Part shown: positions 12,040-22,278 of the stretch, piece by piece
Layout: each line of letters starts with the position of its first letter
How positions within the stretch are numbered: position 1 is the stretch's first letter
DNA from: Theobroma cacao
Lineage: Eukaryota; Streptophyta; Magnoliopsida; Malvales; Malvaceae
Length of the DNA stretch: 64,000 nt
NCBI RefSeq assembly: GCF_000208745.1
Contig: NC_030855.1
Coordinates: 25,301,549-25,365,548, forward strand
Reading direction: 5' to 3'
Position numbers and translations under genes: made by a program
The notes under the pieces: generated by a model
What the model saw: the letters and a program-made list of their open reading frames with translations, nothing else
What the model was told of the DNA's origin: nothing
The model's database searches: none

Positions 12040-14840
12040 TGTCACAGCCCAATTTTCGAGTCATGACTGACGCAAGGGACCAATGGGCTCAGCCCACCAA
12101 GCCCAAGCAAGCCTACTTATATGATCTTATACGTTAATCCATATTCCTTTAGAATTCGAAATTCATAATGCTCAATTACAATTCCTTTGAAAACAACTCA
12201 TAAAGCCCAGTCATATATTTATAATGGCATCATCAACCATTATATACATACATATAATTTGACAAGTGAATCTCAACATTTCACAACAAATAGTCACATA
12301 CACGTAATTAGGACTTGACTATCAACGGAGTGACTCTAGGCATGGTTGCTAACATTTAATGTCATGGTAAACCTACCGAGCAATGGATCGGGAGGAGCAC
12401 CTCGTCCTAGGATCCAATCACCTTTGACTTTGAAAAACCTAAAATATGAAGTTTAAAAATGTGAGTACAAACTCAGTGAGTGAGCAAGGAAGGGAACAAG
12501 CAACGTTAAGGAAGGTTTAGAAATCATGATACACATATTTGAAAACAATGCAATTTAGTTTAACTCTTATCAAAACCCCTCATGTAAACCCCAAATGAGT
12601 AAATCACTTGATAAAAAGGGTCCATGCTCAACAAAGGATTTGAAGAGTGAAAACTTTAATAGCATTCGTGCAATTCAAGTCAAGTAAACGACAGGTCCTC
12701 ACTGCAGCAAAAAGGTATTCTTGCTGCAACGAGATTTTAACCAGCATTACCCCTCCAAATCTGAGAGTTTCTCGCTGTAGCGAGAATGAATCTCGCTGCA
12801 ACAAGAAACAGAACGCCATGAAAAAGTTTCCTTTCTTTCAAGAAAAAACCATCCTACTAAAATGACAAAAAAATCAACATGAAACGCATAATAATTCTCA
12901 AAGTTTAACATGCAAGATTCACATGTGCAATACCATATACCATACTCATGAACTTTCTATAACACACATATCTATATATATATATATATTCATCACCATA
13001 CACACCCTCCCATCATCATCAGCTCATATGCACTCCCACTAGCACATGGCTGGGTCAGCATCGACTTATGTGCACTCTTACTCGCACATAGTCGAGTCAG
13101 TATCGGCTTATGCGCACTCCCCATCGCACATAGCCGGGTCAGCATCGGCTTATGCACACTCCTACTCGCATATAGCCGGGTCAATATCATTACACAATAT
13201 TATTCGTATACACACACACACACATATATATGTATATATCAACACAGTATAAGAGCATATAAGTCTGTTCTATTACACATTTAACATTTTCACAACATCA
13301 AAATATTTTATCAAATGCTTGTTCCCAAGGCACATATTTTTAAAGACAAGTTAGAATAAATCATTCAATGTTTCATACTAATACAATTATGTCTCCCAAA
13401 ACGATTTTGAAATGCAAGTTCACTCACCTTACGATAGCGGGATATTACATCGCTATTTGATCGGAGGTGTCTGATATTATTTTCACTGGCCGGTCGCTCG
13501 ATGTTTACTTCGGCACGGCACCACAGTACTCTAACCTTATCTTTGCACTTCCTAACAATAATACGAACTCAATATATTGAATTATATACGTATACGGGCA
13601 GCACTTTAATCAATTAATCCTTACTCAAATTTATATTTTTCATCCTATCATGAAACCATCTTCAATTAACTCACATCTTAATACACTTTTTACTAACATT
13701 ACTTATATCCATTGCTTACGTAATTCCTTAAATTATATCATCGGTAACTTAATTATGATGTCACGTGTCTACTTCAACCTTTCTAAATAATTTTCACTCA
13801 AATGCATCTTATATTTCCACACATAATTCACATATATGGTAGCAACAATCATTCTCACTTTCACTCAATTATTTTCTAGTTTACACGCATCGTTATCTAT
13901 CTAACTTTCAATATTTTGTTTCTCAATCCATCTACAATATTCCTTTTTCATTTCTTTCAAACAACATGCCATACAATCTTAATAATTTTCAACTAGCTTA
14001 GGCAAATAGATCCTTTCAACAACCGTAATTTCTCACAATATTCAACTAACCGTAAGCTTTAAAACATAGTGTTAAGCTTACCGTTTTCCTTTTCCACTTT
14101 GAGTCCTTCATGTACCCATGGGTTTATTAGCTTACATGTTACCAATTTTTCTCCAATCAAGTCACTCTTTGCTGCCACAAGATATTTCTTTAAGTCGCTA
14201 ACTCATTTTCAAAGACTACTCAAGCCAAAAACAAGAATTGTTACTGTTCCTTGCTTGAATCACCAAAACCAAGCTTTTTCTTCCTTTCTCTCTATTTCTT
14301 TCTCCTCCTCCTAGGATTTAGATGTTCTGAAAATTAAGGTTAAAGGCTGTAAATTTAGTGCTCAAGAAGTTTGGAGAAGAAAGGAAAAGAAAACATGGAA
14401 AGGAAAGTGAAGAAAACTTGATTTCATGGTGGATAAAGAGAAAATGGCGTGGAGCATGGAGGAGAAGAGGAAAAAAAATCTTGCTGGAGGAGATAAGAAC
14501 GGTTCCATTTTAATTTAGTCATTCCAACAATCATTTAACTCCAACTTCCTTCTATTATATTCTTCTACACATGCACAAACAAAAATTTCCTCTTGTCTTC
14601 TCTTGTCTTCTTGGCACCCAAAATACTTTATTATGCCTCAATTGACTTCCGAATCACTCTTTATCTCACAAATTCTTCTTCGAGAAAAATATTATTATTT
14701 TATTATTATTTCCTCGTGTGCGAAATATTTTATCCAAAACTATTCTTTTTATCCTTCATCATTTTTTTAGTATTATAATTAACCTCAATTGGCATCCGAT
14801 AAGCTTTATTGGTCACCATATCAAAGTACGGGGTATTATA
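12040..14840. mobile_element. Solo LTR, about 2.8 kb, probably Ty3/gypsy
   Basis: The insert begins TGTCACAGCCC and ends GGGGTATTATA. It is bounded on both sides by the identical 5-bp word AGAAC (12035-12039 and 14841-14845), a typical LTR-element target duplication. The 5' TG is canonical; the 3' end is TA rather than CA, most simply one C-to-T change. It contains no gag or pol coding, so it is a solo LTR left by LTR-LTR recombination. The length and TGTCACA...GGTATTACA-type ends suggest a gypsy chromovirus of the Tekay/Del kind; that family assignment is inference. Orientation is uncertain. A 42-bp tandem repeat lies inside it. Confidence 0.82.
13042..13190. repeat. 42-bp tandem repeat inside the solo LTR, about 3.5 copies
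   Basis: Units start at 13042, 13084, 13126 and 13168, each with GCACAT(A/G)G and then GGGTCAGCATCG-type sequence. The period of 42 is a multiple of three, so spurious short open frames with a 14-residue repeat run through it on both strands. A (CA)n/(TA)n microsatellite follows at about 13209-13238. Confidence 0.85.
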
Positions 14841-14845
14841 AGAAC
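14841..14845. repeat. Target-site duplication, right copy (AGAAC)
   Basis: This exact repeat of 12035-12039 immediately follows the LTR end. Confidence 0.8.
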
Positions 14846-16063
14846 CAACCTAGCTTTAGTCTTGCAACTTGATTCAAGCTCAACTTGTGCCTTGAACTTC
14901 TTAAATAATGAGAAAACTTCTGACTTGAACTTAATGAAGAAAATCCATGTCATTCTAAAGTAATCATAAATGAATAAAACAAAATATTTGCTGCCTTTTA
15001 GTGATTCAACACTCATTGGACCACGCACATCTGAATGTACCAATTCAAGCTTTTCCATAACTCTCTTGGAGCTTTTCAAAGGGAATGACATCCTGGTTTG
15101 CTTTCCTAATTGGCAAACTTCATAGGTATCAGTGTGTTCATGTATGTAGAGCATTTCTATCACTAAATTATCAGATTTCAGAAACTTCATTGTAGAATAG
15201 TTGCAATGCCCAAATCTCCTATGCCATAGCTAAGACAAATCATTACCATCCTTCTTAACAACATTTAGACTCATGTGATGCCAAGCTAGAGGAAAACATC
15301 TATTTCTCATCTTGACAAACATTAATACATTGCCTGAAGGCTCAATGATAGTGCATTCTTTGTTTTTAAACATCAAGATATAGTCATTATCAATCATTTG
15401 ACAACACTAAGTAAGTTTTGACATACTTGAGGCACTAGAAAGACATTTGAAACATACCTGGTTCCATTAGATGTTGAAACAACAACTGTTCATCTACCAA
15501 TGGCCTCCAAAAACTCTCCATTCCCAATTTCTATCCTTGCACATTGATTTTGATCAATTGTGGTGAACAAGGATGCATTAGGTGATATGTGGCTTGAACG
15601 AGCATTATCAATTAACTAGGTTTTATATGACTTTCCCATTTTGGCCCCGATGCCATAAACAACAATTTTTTTATTATCTTAGCTTCCTCTAATCCTTTAG
15701 CTAACTGGTTTTGTTGAGTATCCTTATTTTTGCATACTTTTTCTACATGACCTAATTGGTTACGACTTCTACATTTAATATTAGGTCTAAACTAACAATA
15801 TTTCTCATAGGGGTTAGTTTTTTTGCAGTATGGGCATGCTGTAAATTTACTTTTCTTACCTTGTTATCTTTGACTTGGAGCTGCTTTTCTTTCTATGTTC
15901 TTTTAGTCACCTTGAAACCTTTTGTTTGTATTTTCATGCAAGGTGGTTTGTCTCGAAAGTTATGTACAAATTTAGGTACACCCTTAAAAGAAACATACTT
16001 TGAACCTAAATATCTGTAATACAATTGGTTTTATATGTATATATGTGTTGGCATATGCAGGAT

Positions 16064-16184
16064 CCTGCTCAAAATTTACTTTTAGATTGGAGCTAAAGAT
16101 GGTGAATGCTGCACCAACCTTATCTCCCGTTATTATATTTGGTTTTCTTGGAGCTGCAGCGTTAAAAACATATTTTGGTGGCAA
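16064..16184 (+). pseudogene. Exon-like fragment, small hydrophobic protein, unrecognised
   Basis: An acceptor-like TATGCAG precedes an open stretch containing MVNAAPTLSPVIIFGFLGA and ending TYFGGK at a donor-like AAG|GTTTGT. The central segment (VIIFGFLGAAAL) looks like a membrane helix. I do not recognise the family. A glycine-rich piece that could follow it in a protein lies at 18594-18659, but the phase at the intervening junction does not match, so this may be a broken or rearranged gene. Confidence 0.35.
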
Positions 16185-16397
16185 GGTTTGTGCAATTTCT
16201 ATTTTTTGGTAGTCTTATGATTATTACTTGTTATGAATCCAAATACATTATTTGAATTGATTTTAAAATAAGACTAGCCTTTGTAGACTAAAAAAAAGCA
16301 GACCGAGCAAACCAAGAAATCGGAGAAGTAGTTGATGAGAGACAAACATTTTCATTACTTTCTTTGCCATTACTTTCTATACCTTTTTACAATAGTT

Positions 16398-16585
16398 GAT
16401 TGATTTGAGGGATGAACTAAAAGCTTATAATTGATACTTTTTTACAGTTGTTTTGTTGATTTGAGGGTATTTTTTTACAGGTGATTGATTTGAGAGATGA
16501 ACTAAAAGCTTATAGTTGATTTATTGATTTGAGAGATGAACTAAAAGCTTAAAGTTGATAGTTTGAGGGATAAACTAAAAGGTCA
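16398..16585. repeat. Degenerate minisatellite, units of about 40 bp
   Basis: The word GATTTGAG(A/G)GATGAACTA followed by AAAGCTTA recurs about three times with truncated copies between (16409, 16490, 16527). A last, more diverged copy lies at about 16561. Confidence 0.65.
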
Positions 16586-17804
16586 TTTTTAAACATTTGT
16601 TCGCATTTTATTCAATCCACACTTCCAGTCTCCCCTTGAACTCTGTAAATGCCCAATTCTGGAAAACTATTTATATAAGAAAGTGAAAGTAACTTAGAAC
16701 AAGTGGCAGGGTTCAAGAGTTTTCTTCACATTTGGGATGTTCTAGAAAGCTTGGTTTGGTGGCTCAGATATAAAGATAGTTAAGATGGCTTCTTCTTAAT
16801 CTTTCCTTAAAGTACATGTGGTTTACTCCTTGATCTTTCCTTGTTTCTTAAGAACACAAGTGGCGCACTATCAAGTGCCACTACTCCATTTTGTAAAACT
16901 TACACCCTCTACCAAACTACACGATCATTCTTTTAATATCTCTTAAACCATTTTAACCATTTTACTCTTTCGTGACAAGTACGTTCTCTGATGATTGAAC
17001 GTGCTCTTCTAATTACTTCTAAGAAAGTGCTTTTGTTCAGTATAAATATGAGGGCTTTGAAAATTGGAAGGCAATGAGAAATCCTTAAGCATCCAGCAGA
17101 GATTACCCTGAAAGTTCTCTCTAGACTCCTCTAAACGGTCTTTCTATTCAACCTTTCCCATTCGTAGTAATCTGTCGCTTCTTCCACATTTTCTCATCAT
17201 TCACCACCTTCTACCTAAAGCACTTACGCTTCAAAGGGCTGCTCCAGTCTTCCTCTCCTACCACTCAAAGTATTTACACTTCAAAGACTGCTATAATCTT
17301 TCTCTTTACTGCTCGATTCACTCATTGCAACAAGTCCTTTTTGCCTAACTAAAAGAACTCTCTACAAACTTTAATTCGATTTATAGGAATTTTAAAAAAT
17401 TCCACTCTTCTAGTAGGATAAGAACACTACAATAGAAGGCAAACACTAGATTTATAACATTAGTATAAGCCAAATGGGCACATATGCTAGAGATGGACTC
17501 CCAACGGGATTTGTTTGTAAAAATCTTTTCAAACAGATCCTCCTATCTTGTTTATGTATATTTAGATTATGAGCTCCTTCACCTACAGTTTTGTTTCAAT
17601 TTGAATTCTATCCCATCTAATGTTTTTTCAAATCAGAATTTTTAAATTTAATTATGTATATTTAAATTTAGACGTAAATTATATTAAATTAAGATAAGGA
17701 CTCTTACATTTTTTTATTTTTATTTTTATTTCTATTTCATTCTGCTTGACGCTTTGAAACAAACACGAGAGAAGAGAGGCTGAGAAAGACGATACTTCTC
17801 TTTA

Positions 17805-17924
17805 ATGGCGCTTTTGGAGCGACTAGCAAGAACTGCTCGGTCATGGCGGAGGATAGCCTCTCTTAAAACCCTAACCCCTTCACGTGCTCCATCACGTGAC
17901 GTACCTCCTCACTACTACCGCAAG
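17805..17924 (+). pseudogene. Exon-like fragment with presequence-like N-terminus, unrecognised
   Basis: An ATG opens MALLERLARTARSWRRIASL and continues to VPPHYYRK. It is arginine-rich and without acidic residues after the first few, like a mitochondrial presequence. A possible donor (CGCAA|GTTTCT) follows at about 17923; otherwise the frame runs to a stop at 17990. It could be the first exon of the same broken gene as the pieces at 16064 and 18594, but the order is then rearranged. Function unknown. Confidence 0.3.
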
Positions 17925-18593
17925 TTTCTCTCTGTCTGTCTTAATTTGAAAGAACAATGTTCTGATCGCATTATGAAAGTACAAAGTTGAAGATTTGAAA
18001 TTGCTTTGGCTTTACTTTGCTATTTTTATTTTTACTTTTGTGAAAATTCATATGTAGTTAGGAACAGAGGAAAACCACCTCTGTGGAGTTTAGTGTAAAA
18101 CAGGGCAAAATCTTCTTACAGAGTTCACTCCTATAGTCGCTAAACCGAACCAAACCTATCCCCTGTACATCAAAATCACAAGACTGCACATCAACACTCT
18201 CCTATACACATGAAATCCCAACCAACTGGTAATAACCCAGAAAATCCCAGCCCACAACCTGTACAAGGCATAAAAAGATCCACCAACCAGCTGGTACAAA
18301 AGAAAAACAAAAAGTTCCCCCCCTTAACCTGCATATACAACCAGAAGCCATCATCAACTGTGCTGTTTGGAGATAGATTTTGTCTTTGTTCATATGATTG
18401 CTGCTTTTTTTTTTAATTTATACGCTGGTTGAGCGGTGGTTTATTGAAGGTTTAAGGATTCTTGCTGATGCTTAGATCAGGTTTCCTAGAAACTTTCTAA
18501 CAAGGGGAATGGGAGATAGAGTGCTTATGTCCTGTTGGGGTGCATTTTCTTATAAGGATTCTTATTATTCGCTGTATAGTTTTACAAGGTTTG

Positions 18594-18659
18594 CTTGGAG
18601 CTGGAGCTGGTTGGCATGTAACTGGAGTGCTGCTAGGAACAACTTATGATGATGATGAG
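18594..18659 (+). pseudogene. Exon-like fragment, glycine-rich (GAGAGWHVTGVLLG)
   Basis: Between an acceptor-like TTTTACAAG and a donor-like GAG|GTATGTG lies an open stretch reading LLGAGAGWHVTGVLLGTTYD. The sequence after the donor (GTATGTGCAATTTCTATTT) is nearly the same as that after the exon-like piece ending at 16184 (GTTTGTGCAATTTCTATTT). This suggests a related or duplicated origin. Not recognised. Confidence 0.3.
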
Positions 18660-19233
18660 GTATGTGCAATTTCTATTTCTGGGCAGTAGATGTTGATGTC
18701 TCTCTGCATTTCTATTTTTATCCTTTATTATCTGCCTACTTTGCGCCCTGACCTATGCTCTGCATTACTCAATGTTAATTCTAACTTGTCAAGCCACCTT
18801 CCCTCTCAAAGTGTTTGCCATAAGCTTATACTTGTTATGATTTTTGAGCTGCATTATAAGCTCAGACAAAGCGGTTGGTCTATTGTTGTATGAATGAGAT
18901 TGCATTGCATTATTCTTTTTATGTTTCACCATGAACCTTTCAAAGATCCAGATATGGACTTTAAAAACCTTTCAAACCTTTCACCTGCAGTGCCTTAGAT
19001 GTTACTCCCATTTGATGACTGTTGCTTCTCAACATTTTCTCCTCTTAGACTTGCATCAGCTGTTCACCATGATTCAAGACTTGATCACATACACAAGGAC
19101 CACTGCTAACTTGAAACTTTGGCTTTGGCACATGTCATTAACTTGTTATCAAGATTGCTCTTGATTTAATCTTATAATTGCCTCTTAATTTTTTCATATA
19201 GAACTTTGCTTAATATATTACACTCGTTAACAG

Positions 19234-19515
19234 GAGTCTCAAAAGCTTGCCCTTTCTGAGTCTACTGGTTTGGATCGGAAGCAAATAAACATCTGGTTCA
19301 TCAATCAAAGAAAAAGGCACTGGAAGCCATCTGAAGATATGCAGTTTGTGGTAATCGATGCCACCTATCCACACTACTATATGGACAATGTTTTGAGCAA
19401 TCCCTTCCCCACGGAACGCTCTCCCCACATTTCTCTAAAAACAGAACCATGGATTCACCGCCGCCGCCCAGACAAGCTTGAAGGCCAACTGCATTTGATA
19501 TGCAAACTGTCATAA
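19234..19515 (+). pseudogene. KNOX class I homeobox terminal-exon fragment (STM-like)
   Basis: After an acceptor-like GTTAACAG, an open frame reads [14 protein letters not shown], then the homeodomain third helix [16 protein letters not shown]. It continues with [20 protein letters not shown] and VLSNPFP, which is the C-terminus of SHOOT MERISTEMLESS-type KNOX proteins. The usual QINNWF is QINIWF here. The normal short end after NPFP is lost, and the frame runs on into about 30 unrelated residues. The first homeodomain helices, ELK and KNOX1/2 domains are absent nearby. It is therefore a stray single-exon copy, not a working gene. Few substitutions suggest it is fairly young. Confidence 0.78.
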
Positions 19516-19963
19516 CTCATAATTAATTTGATGGAGTATTTTTATGCCATATTATCATATGCATACCTCCTGTATGCACCTTGGGGCTATTTATTCTCCC
19601 CATGTATAAGTTCCAGACTGTTGAAAGTATATAATAGTGTATCTCTTTTCATATAGTTTGGTTAAATACTTTTGGGATGAGAGATTATTTTTGGAAGGGT
19701 AAATTGCGTCTGGATCAGAAGCAAACGGTTACATTAAGCATATGATGAAATGATTAAAGGGTGTACTCCTTGATTTTTGTTATCTTATTTTCACCTGTTT
19801 AATCCGTTTCTAGGTGATGAACATGAGTGATACTATGTTACTTCTGAGATCTTTGTTTATTTGGGTTATTATTATTAGACAAGCTAAGCCTAATAACGAC
19901 CCTGGATTGGAAAGCCCATGAGCTCAATGCCGACACATATTTAACGGCCCATTTGGAGCCCAT

Positions 19964-20015
<52 letters not shown>

Positions 20016-20307
20016 AGAAGGGGAAGCGAAAAGTGAAAAGCACTTCCCCTGTTTTTCGCCGATGCTTTCTCGACAAATTTTACCACTGAGTCAGTCAGCC
20101 GTCATTTCTCCAAGACACTGTTTTTGTTCTTAGGAGGAGGAAGCTTTAAAAGGTCGTACTTCTGTTCGTCTCTTTCTTTGTTTTGTTTCATGCTATCCTG
20201 TAACATTAAGAAGATATTTCTGATGCTGCTTTGATCTGGGTTTTATCTGTTTTAACTATTTGTTACAGAAATAAGGACTATTTGATGATTTGGGTATTGA
20301 TATTTCA
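19516..20307. other. Intergenic with (TA)n microsatellite; PPR gene promoter
   Basis: A perfect (TA) run lies at about 19969-20008. The rest is the likely promoter and leader of the PPR gene; no other gene is seen. Confidence 0.5.
19969..20008. repeat. (TA)n microsatellite, about 20 units
   Basis: An uninterrupted alternating TA run. Confidence 0.95.
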
Positions 20308-22278
20308 ATGGTTTTGAGCTCTTTTTTGTCCAGAAGAACAAGTCTTTTCAGCCGGGGTTTGCATGTAGGTAAGCAATTCTCTTACCCAAGTAGTGAAGAC
20401 ATTGTCTTCAGAGCAATCTGTGTTAACTTAAGACGTAGGAGATGGAAATTCTTGGAGCAAGTGTCCCCAAGTCTTACAGATGCATTGGTGAGTCGTGTCG
20501 TTCGCGAGTTTCAGAACTCGCCTCAGTTAGCCTTGGAGTTTCACAATTGGGTTGGAGAGAAGAAAGGCTTTCCACACTCATTGGCATCCTGTTGTGCTCT
20601 AATTCATGTCTTGGTAAAGTCGAGGCGATTTGATGATGCAATAACTCTATTGGAGAATTTAATGCATGTAAATGGCATGACCCCATTGGAAGTTTTGGAT
20701 GGTTTGGAGGACAGTTATGAATTGTGTGATTCCTTTCCAGCAGTCTTTGATACATTGGTTAGAGCTTGCACACAGTGTGGGGCTACTGAGGGTGCTTATG
20801 CAGTCGTTAAGAAGTTGAGAATGAAGGGTCGTTTTGTTACTATTCATGCTTGGAATAATTTCTTTAGTCATCTTTTGAAGTTAAATGAAATTGGTAGATT
20901 TTGGAATGTGTATAACGAAATGGTTTCTTACAGGTATATTGAGAATGTGAATACTTTTAACTTAGTTATATATGCTCTTTGTAAGGAATGTAGAATACTA
21001 GAAGCAATTTCTGCTTTTTATCGGATGTTGAAGAGTGGGATTTGGCCTAATGTTGTTACTTTCAACATGATAATAAATGGAGCTTGTAGGATGGGTGACA
21101 TAGAGCTTGCCTTGAAGCTTGTCAGGAAGATGGGAGTAATGTCAGGAAACTCTGTTTCACTGAATTTGGTAACTTACAATTCTATCGTTAATGGGTTTTG
21201 TAAAATAGGAAAATTTTCATTTGTGGAAGAAGTTTGTAATGACATGGTTAAGGCAGGTTTTGAGCCTGATGTAAGGACCTATGGAACCTTAATAGATGGT
21301 CATGCACGAAAAGGGTGCTTAGAGGAGGCACTAAGATTGTGTGATGAAATGGCGGAAAGGGGCTTGATGCCTAATACTGTTGTTTATAACTCAATCCTCC
21401 ATTGGTTTTACATGGAAGGTGATTTAGAGGGAGCTTCTTCGGTATTAGCTGACATGATTGACAAGAATGTATGCCCGGACAACGTCACCTACTCTACTAT
21501 CATTGAGGGGCTTTGCAGACATGGATATGTGGTGCAAGCTTTTAATTTTCATCGGCAGGTTCTAGAAATGAATCTGATTGAAGACACATTCTCACATAAT
21601 ATTCTTATCAATTGCCTTTGTAAAAGTAATAATTTAGCAGGAGCCATGCAACTTGTAGGTAGCATGTTTATCCATGGTTTAATTCCCGACTTGGTCACAT
21701 ATGGTGCTTTAATTGATAGATACTGCAAGGAAGGGCAGATAGAAAGTGCTGTTCAGATTTATGACGAAATGGCAAGGTTGGAGGAAGGACCCAACATGGT
21801 GATCTATAACTCTATTCTCAATGGATTGTGCAAGGAGATGTCAGTGGATGTTGCAAGACAGATGGTAGATTCATTACAGAGTATGGGTTTATCTGATGGC
21901 ATAACATATAACACTCTCATAAATGGTTATTGTGGCTGTGGTAATATTGATGAGGCATTTGCTTTGTTCTTGGAGATGAGAAAGGTAGGGGGGTTAGTGA
22001 ACAGAGTAACTTACAACACTTTGATAAATTTTCTTTGCAAGTTTGGGTGCATTCAACAAGCAAAAGAACTAATGAAGAGAATGCTTCTACACGGCCTGGT
22101 TCCTGATGTTATAACATATACAATGCTCATTACCTGTTCTGCTAAGAATTGTAGTCCAGATGAAGTGATTGAATTGCACGACTACATGGTGCTTAAAGGA
22201 GTGATTCCTGACAGACAGACATACCAGGCTATTGTTAGCCCCCTTCTTGCGGAAGAAAATGAGGAGAATAGAGTTTAG
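20308..22278 (+). CDS. P-class pentatricopeptide repeat protein, intronless
   Basis: A single open frame of 656 residues begins at the ATG at 20308; codons upstream in frame back to 20290 have no ATG. From about residue 140 to the end there are roughly 13-14 degenerate 35-residue PPR motifs, recognisable by recurring starts such as VTYNSIVNGFCK, VTYGALIDRYCK, ITYNTLINGYCG and VTYNTLINFLCK. It has no E, E+ or DYW tail, so it is the P class, which binds RNA in mitochondria or chloroplasts to stabilise, process or help translate specific transcripts. The arginine- and serine-rich start (SSFLSRRTSLFSRGLH) fits an organelle targeting peptide, more mitochondrial-like. By family resemblance and neighbours it is probably the counterpart of Arabidopsis At1g11710; its RNA target cannot be read by eye. 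Confidence 0.93.
   Translation: MVLSSFLSRRTSLFSRGLHVGKQFSYPSSEDIVFRAICVNLRRRRWKFLEQVSPSLTDALVSRVVREFQNSPQLALEFHNWVGEKKGFPHSLASCCALIHVLVKSRRFDDAITLLENLMHVNGMTPLEVLDGLEDSYELCDSFPAVFDTLVRACTQCGATEGAYAVVKKLRMKGRFVTIHAWNNFFSHLLKLNEIGRFWNVYNEMVSYRYIENVNTFNLVIYALCKECRILEAISAFYRMLKSGIWPNVVTFNMIINGACRMGDIELALKLVRKMGVMSGNSVSLNLVTYNSIVNGFCKIGKFSFVEEVCNDMVKAGFEPDVRTYGTLIDGHARKGCLEEALRLCDEMAERGLMPNTVVYNSILHWFYMEGDLEGASSVLADMIDKNVCPDNVTYSTIIEGLCRHGYVVQAFNFHRQVLEMNLIEDTFSHNILINCLCKSNNLAGAMQLVGSMFIHGLIPDLVTYGALIDRYCKEGQIESAVQIYDEMARLEEGPNMVIYNSILNGLCKEMSVDVARQMVDSLQSMGLSDGITYNTLINGYCGCGNIDEAFALFLEMRKVGGLVNRVTYNTLINFLCKFGCIQQAKELMKRMLLHGLVPDVITYTMLITCSAKNCSPDEVIELHDYMVLKGVIPDRQTYQAIVSPLLAEENEENRV

Larger units (their letters stand above)
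11060..15900 (-). mobile_element. Decayed Ty1/copia retrotransposon, split by a solo LTR
   Basis: On the minus strand, reading from high to low coordinate, there is a gag zinc-knuckle remnant (about 15830-15730, CRSRNQLGHVEKVC, one knuckle Cys changed to Arg). The pre-integrase motif (WHRRFGHCNYS, about 15225-15190) and the start of the integrase core (VHSDVRGPM, YFVLFIYDYFRMTW, 15100-14850) follow. After the inserted LTR come the copia reverse transcriptase (GETFAPVARF, KSAFLKG, LYVDDLFVTG; 12034-11580) and RNase H (SFSDSD... then a stop, SKSTSGYA; 11260-11060). It is dead: there are nonsense codons in the zinc-knuckle, pre-integrase and RNase H segments. At least two frameshifts occur near 11725 and 11580. 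The integrase C-terminal half and RT N-terminus are missing. Its own LTRs were not identified. Confidence 0.88.
15900..19233. other. Gene-poor repeat-derived stretch with exon-like fragments
   Basis: Apart from the exon-like pieces and the minisatellite listed separately, I see no intact gene. Sequence around 16600-17700 has a promoter-like TATA context (GTATAAATATGAG near 17040) followed by pyrimidine-rich sequence. It could be an unrecognised LTR, but no partner repeat was found. Confidence 0.4.

Noticed and set aside
13046..13252. Short frames with a 14-residue repeat
   Set aside because: They are produced by the 42-bp tandem repeat inside the solo LTR. There is no start context or homology.
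20290..20307. Earlier start for the PPR gene
   Set aside because: The upstream in-frame codon is TTG, not ATG. The first ATG is at 20308.
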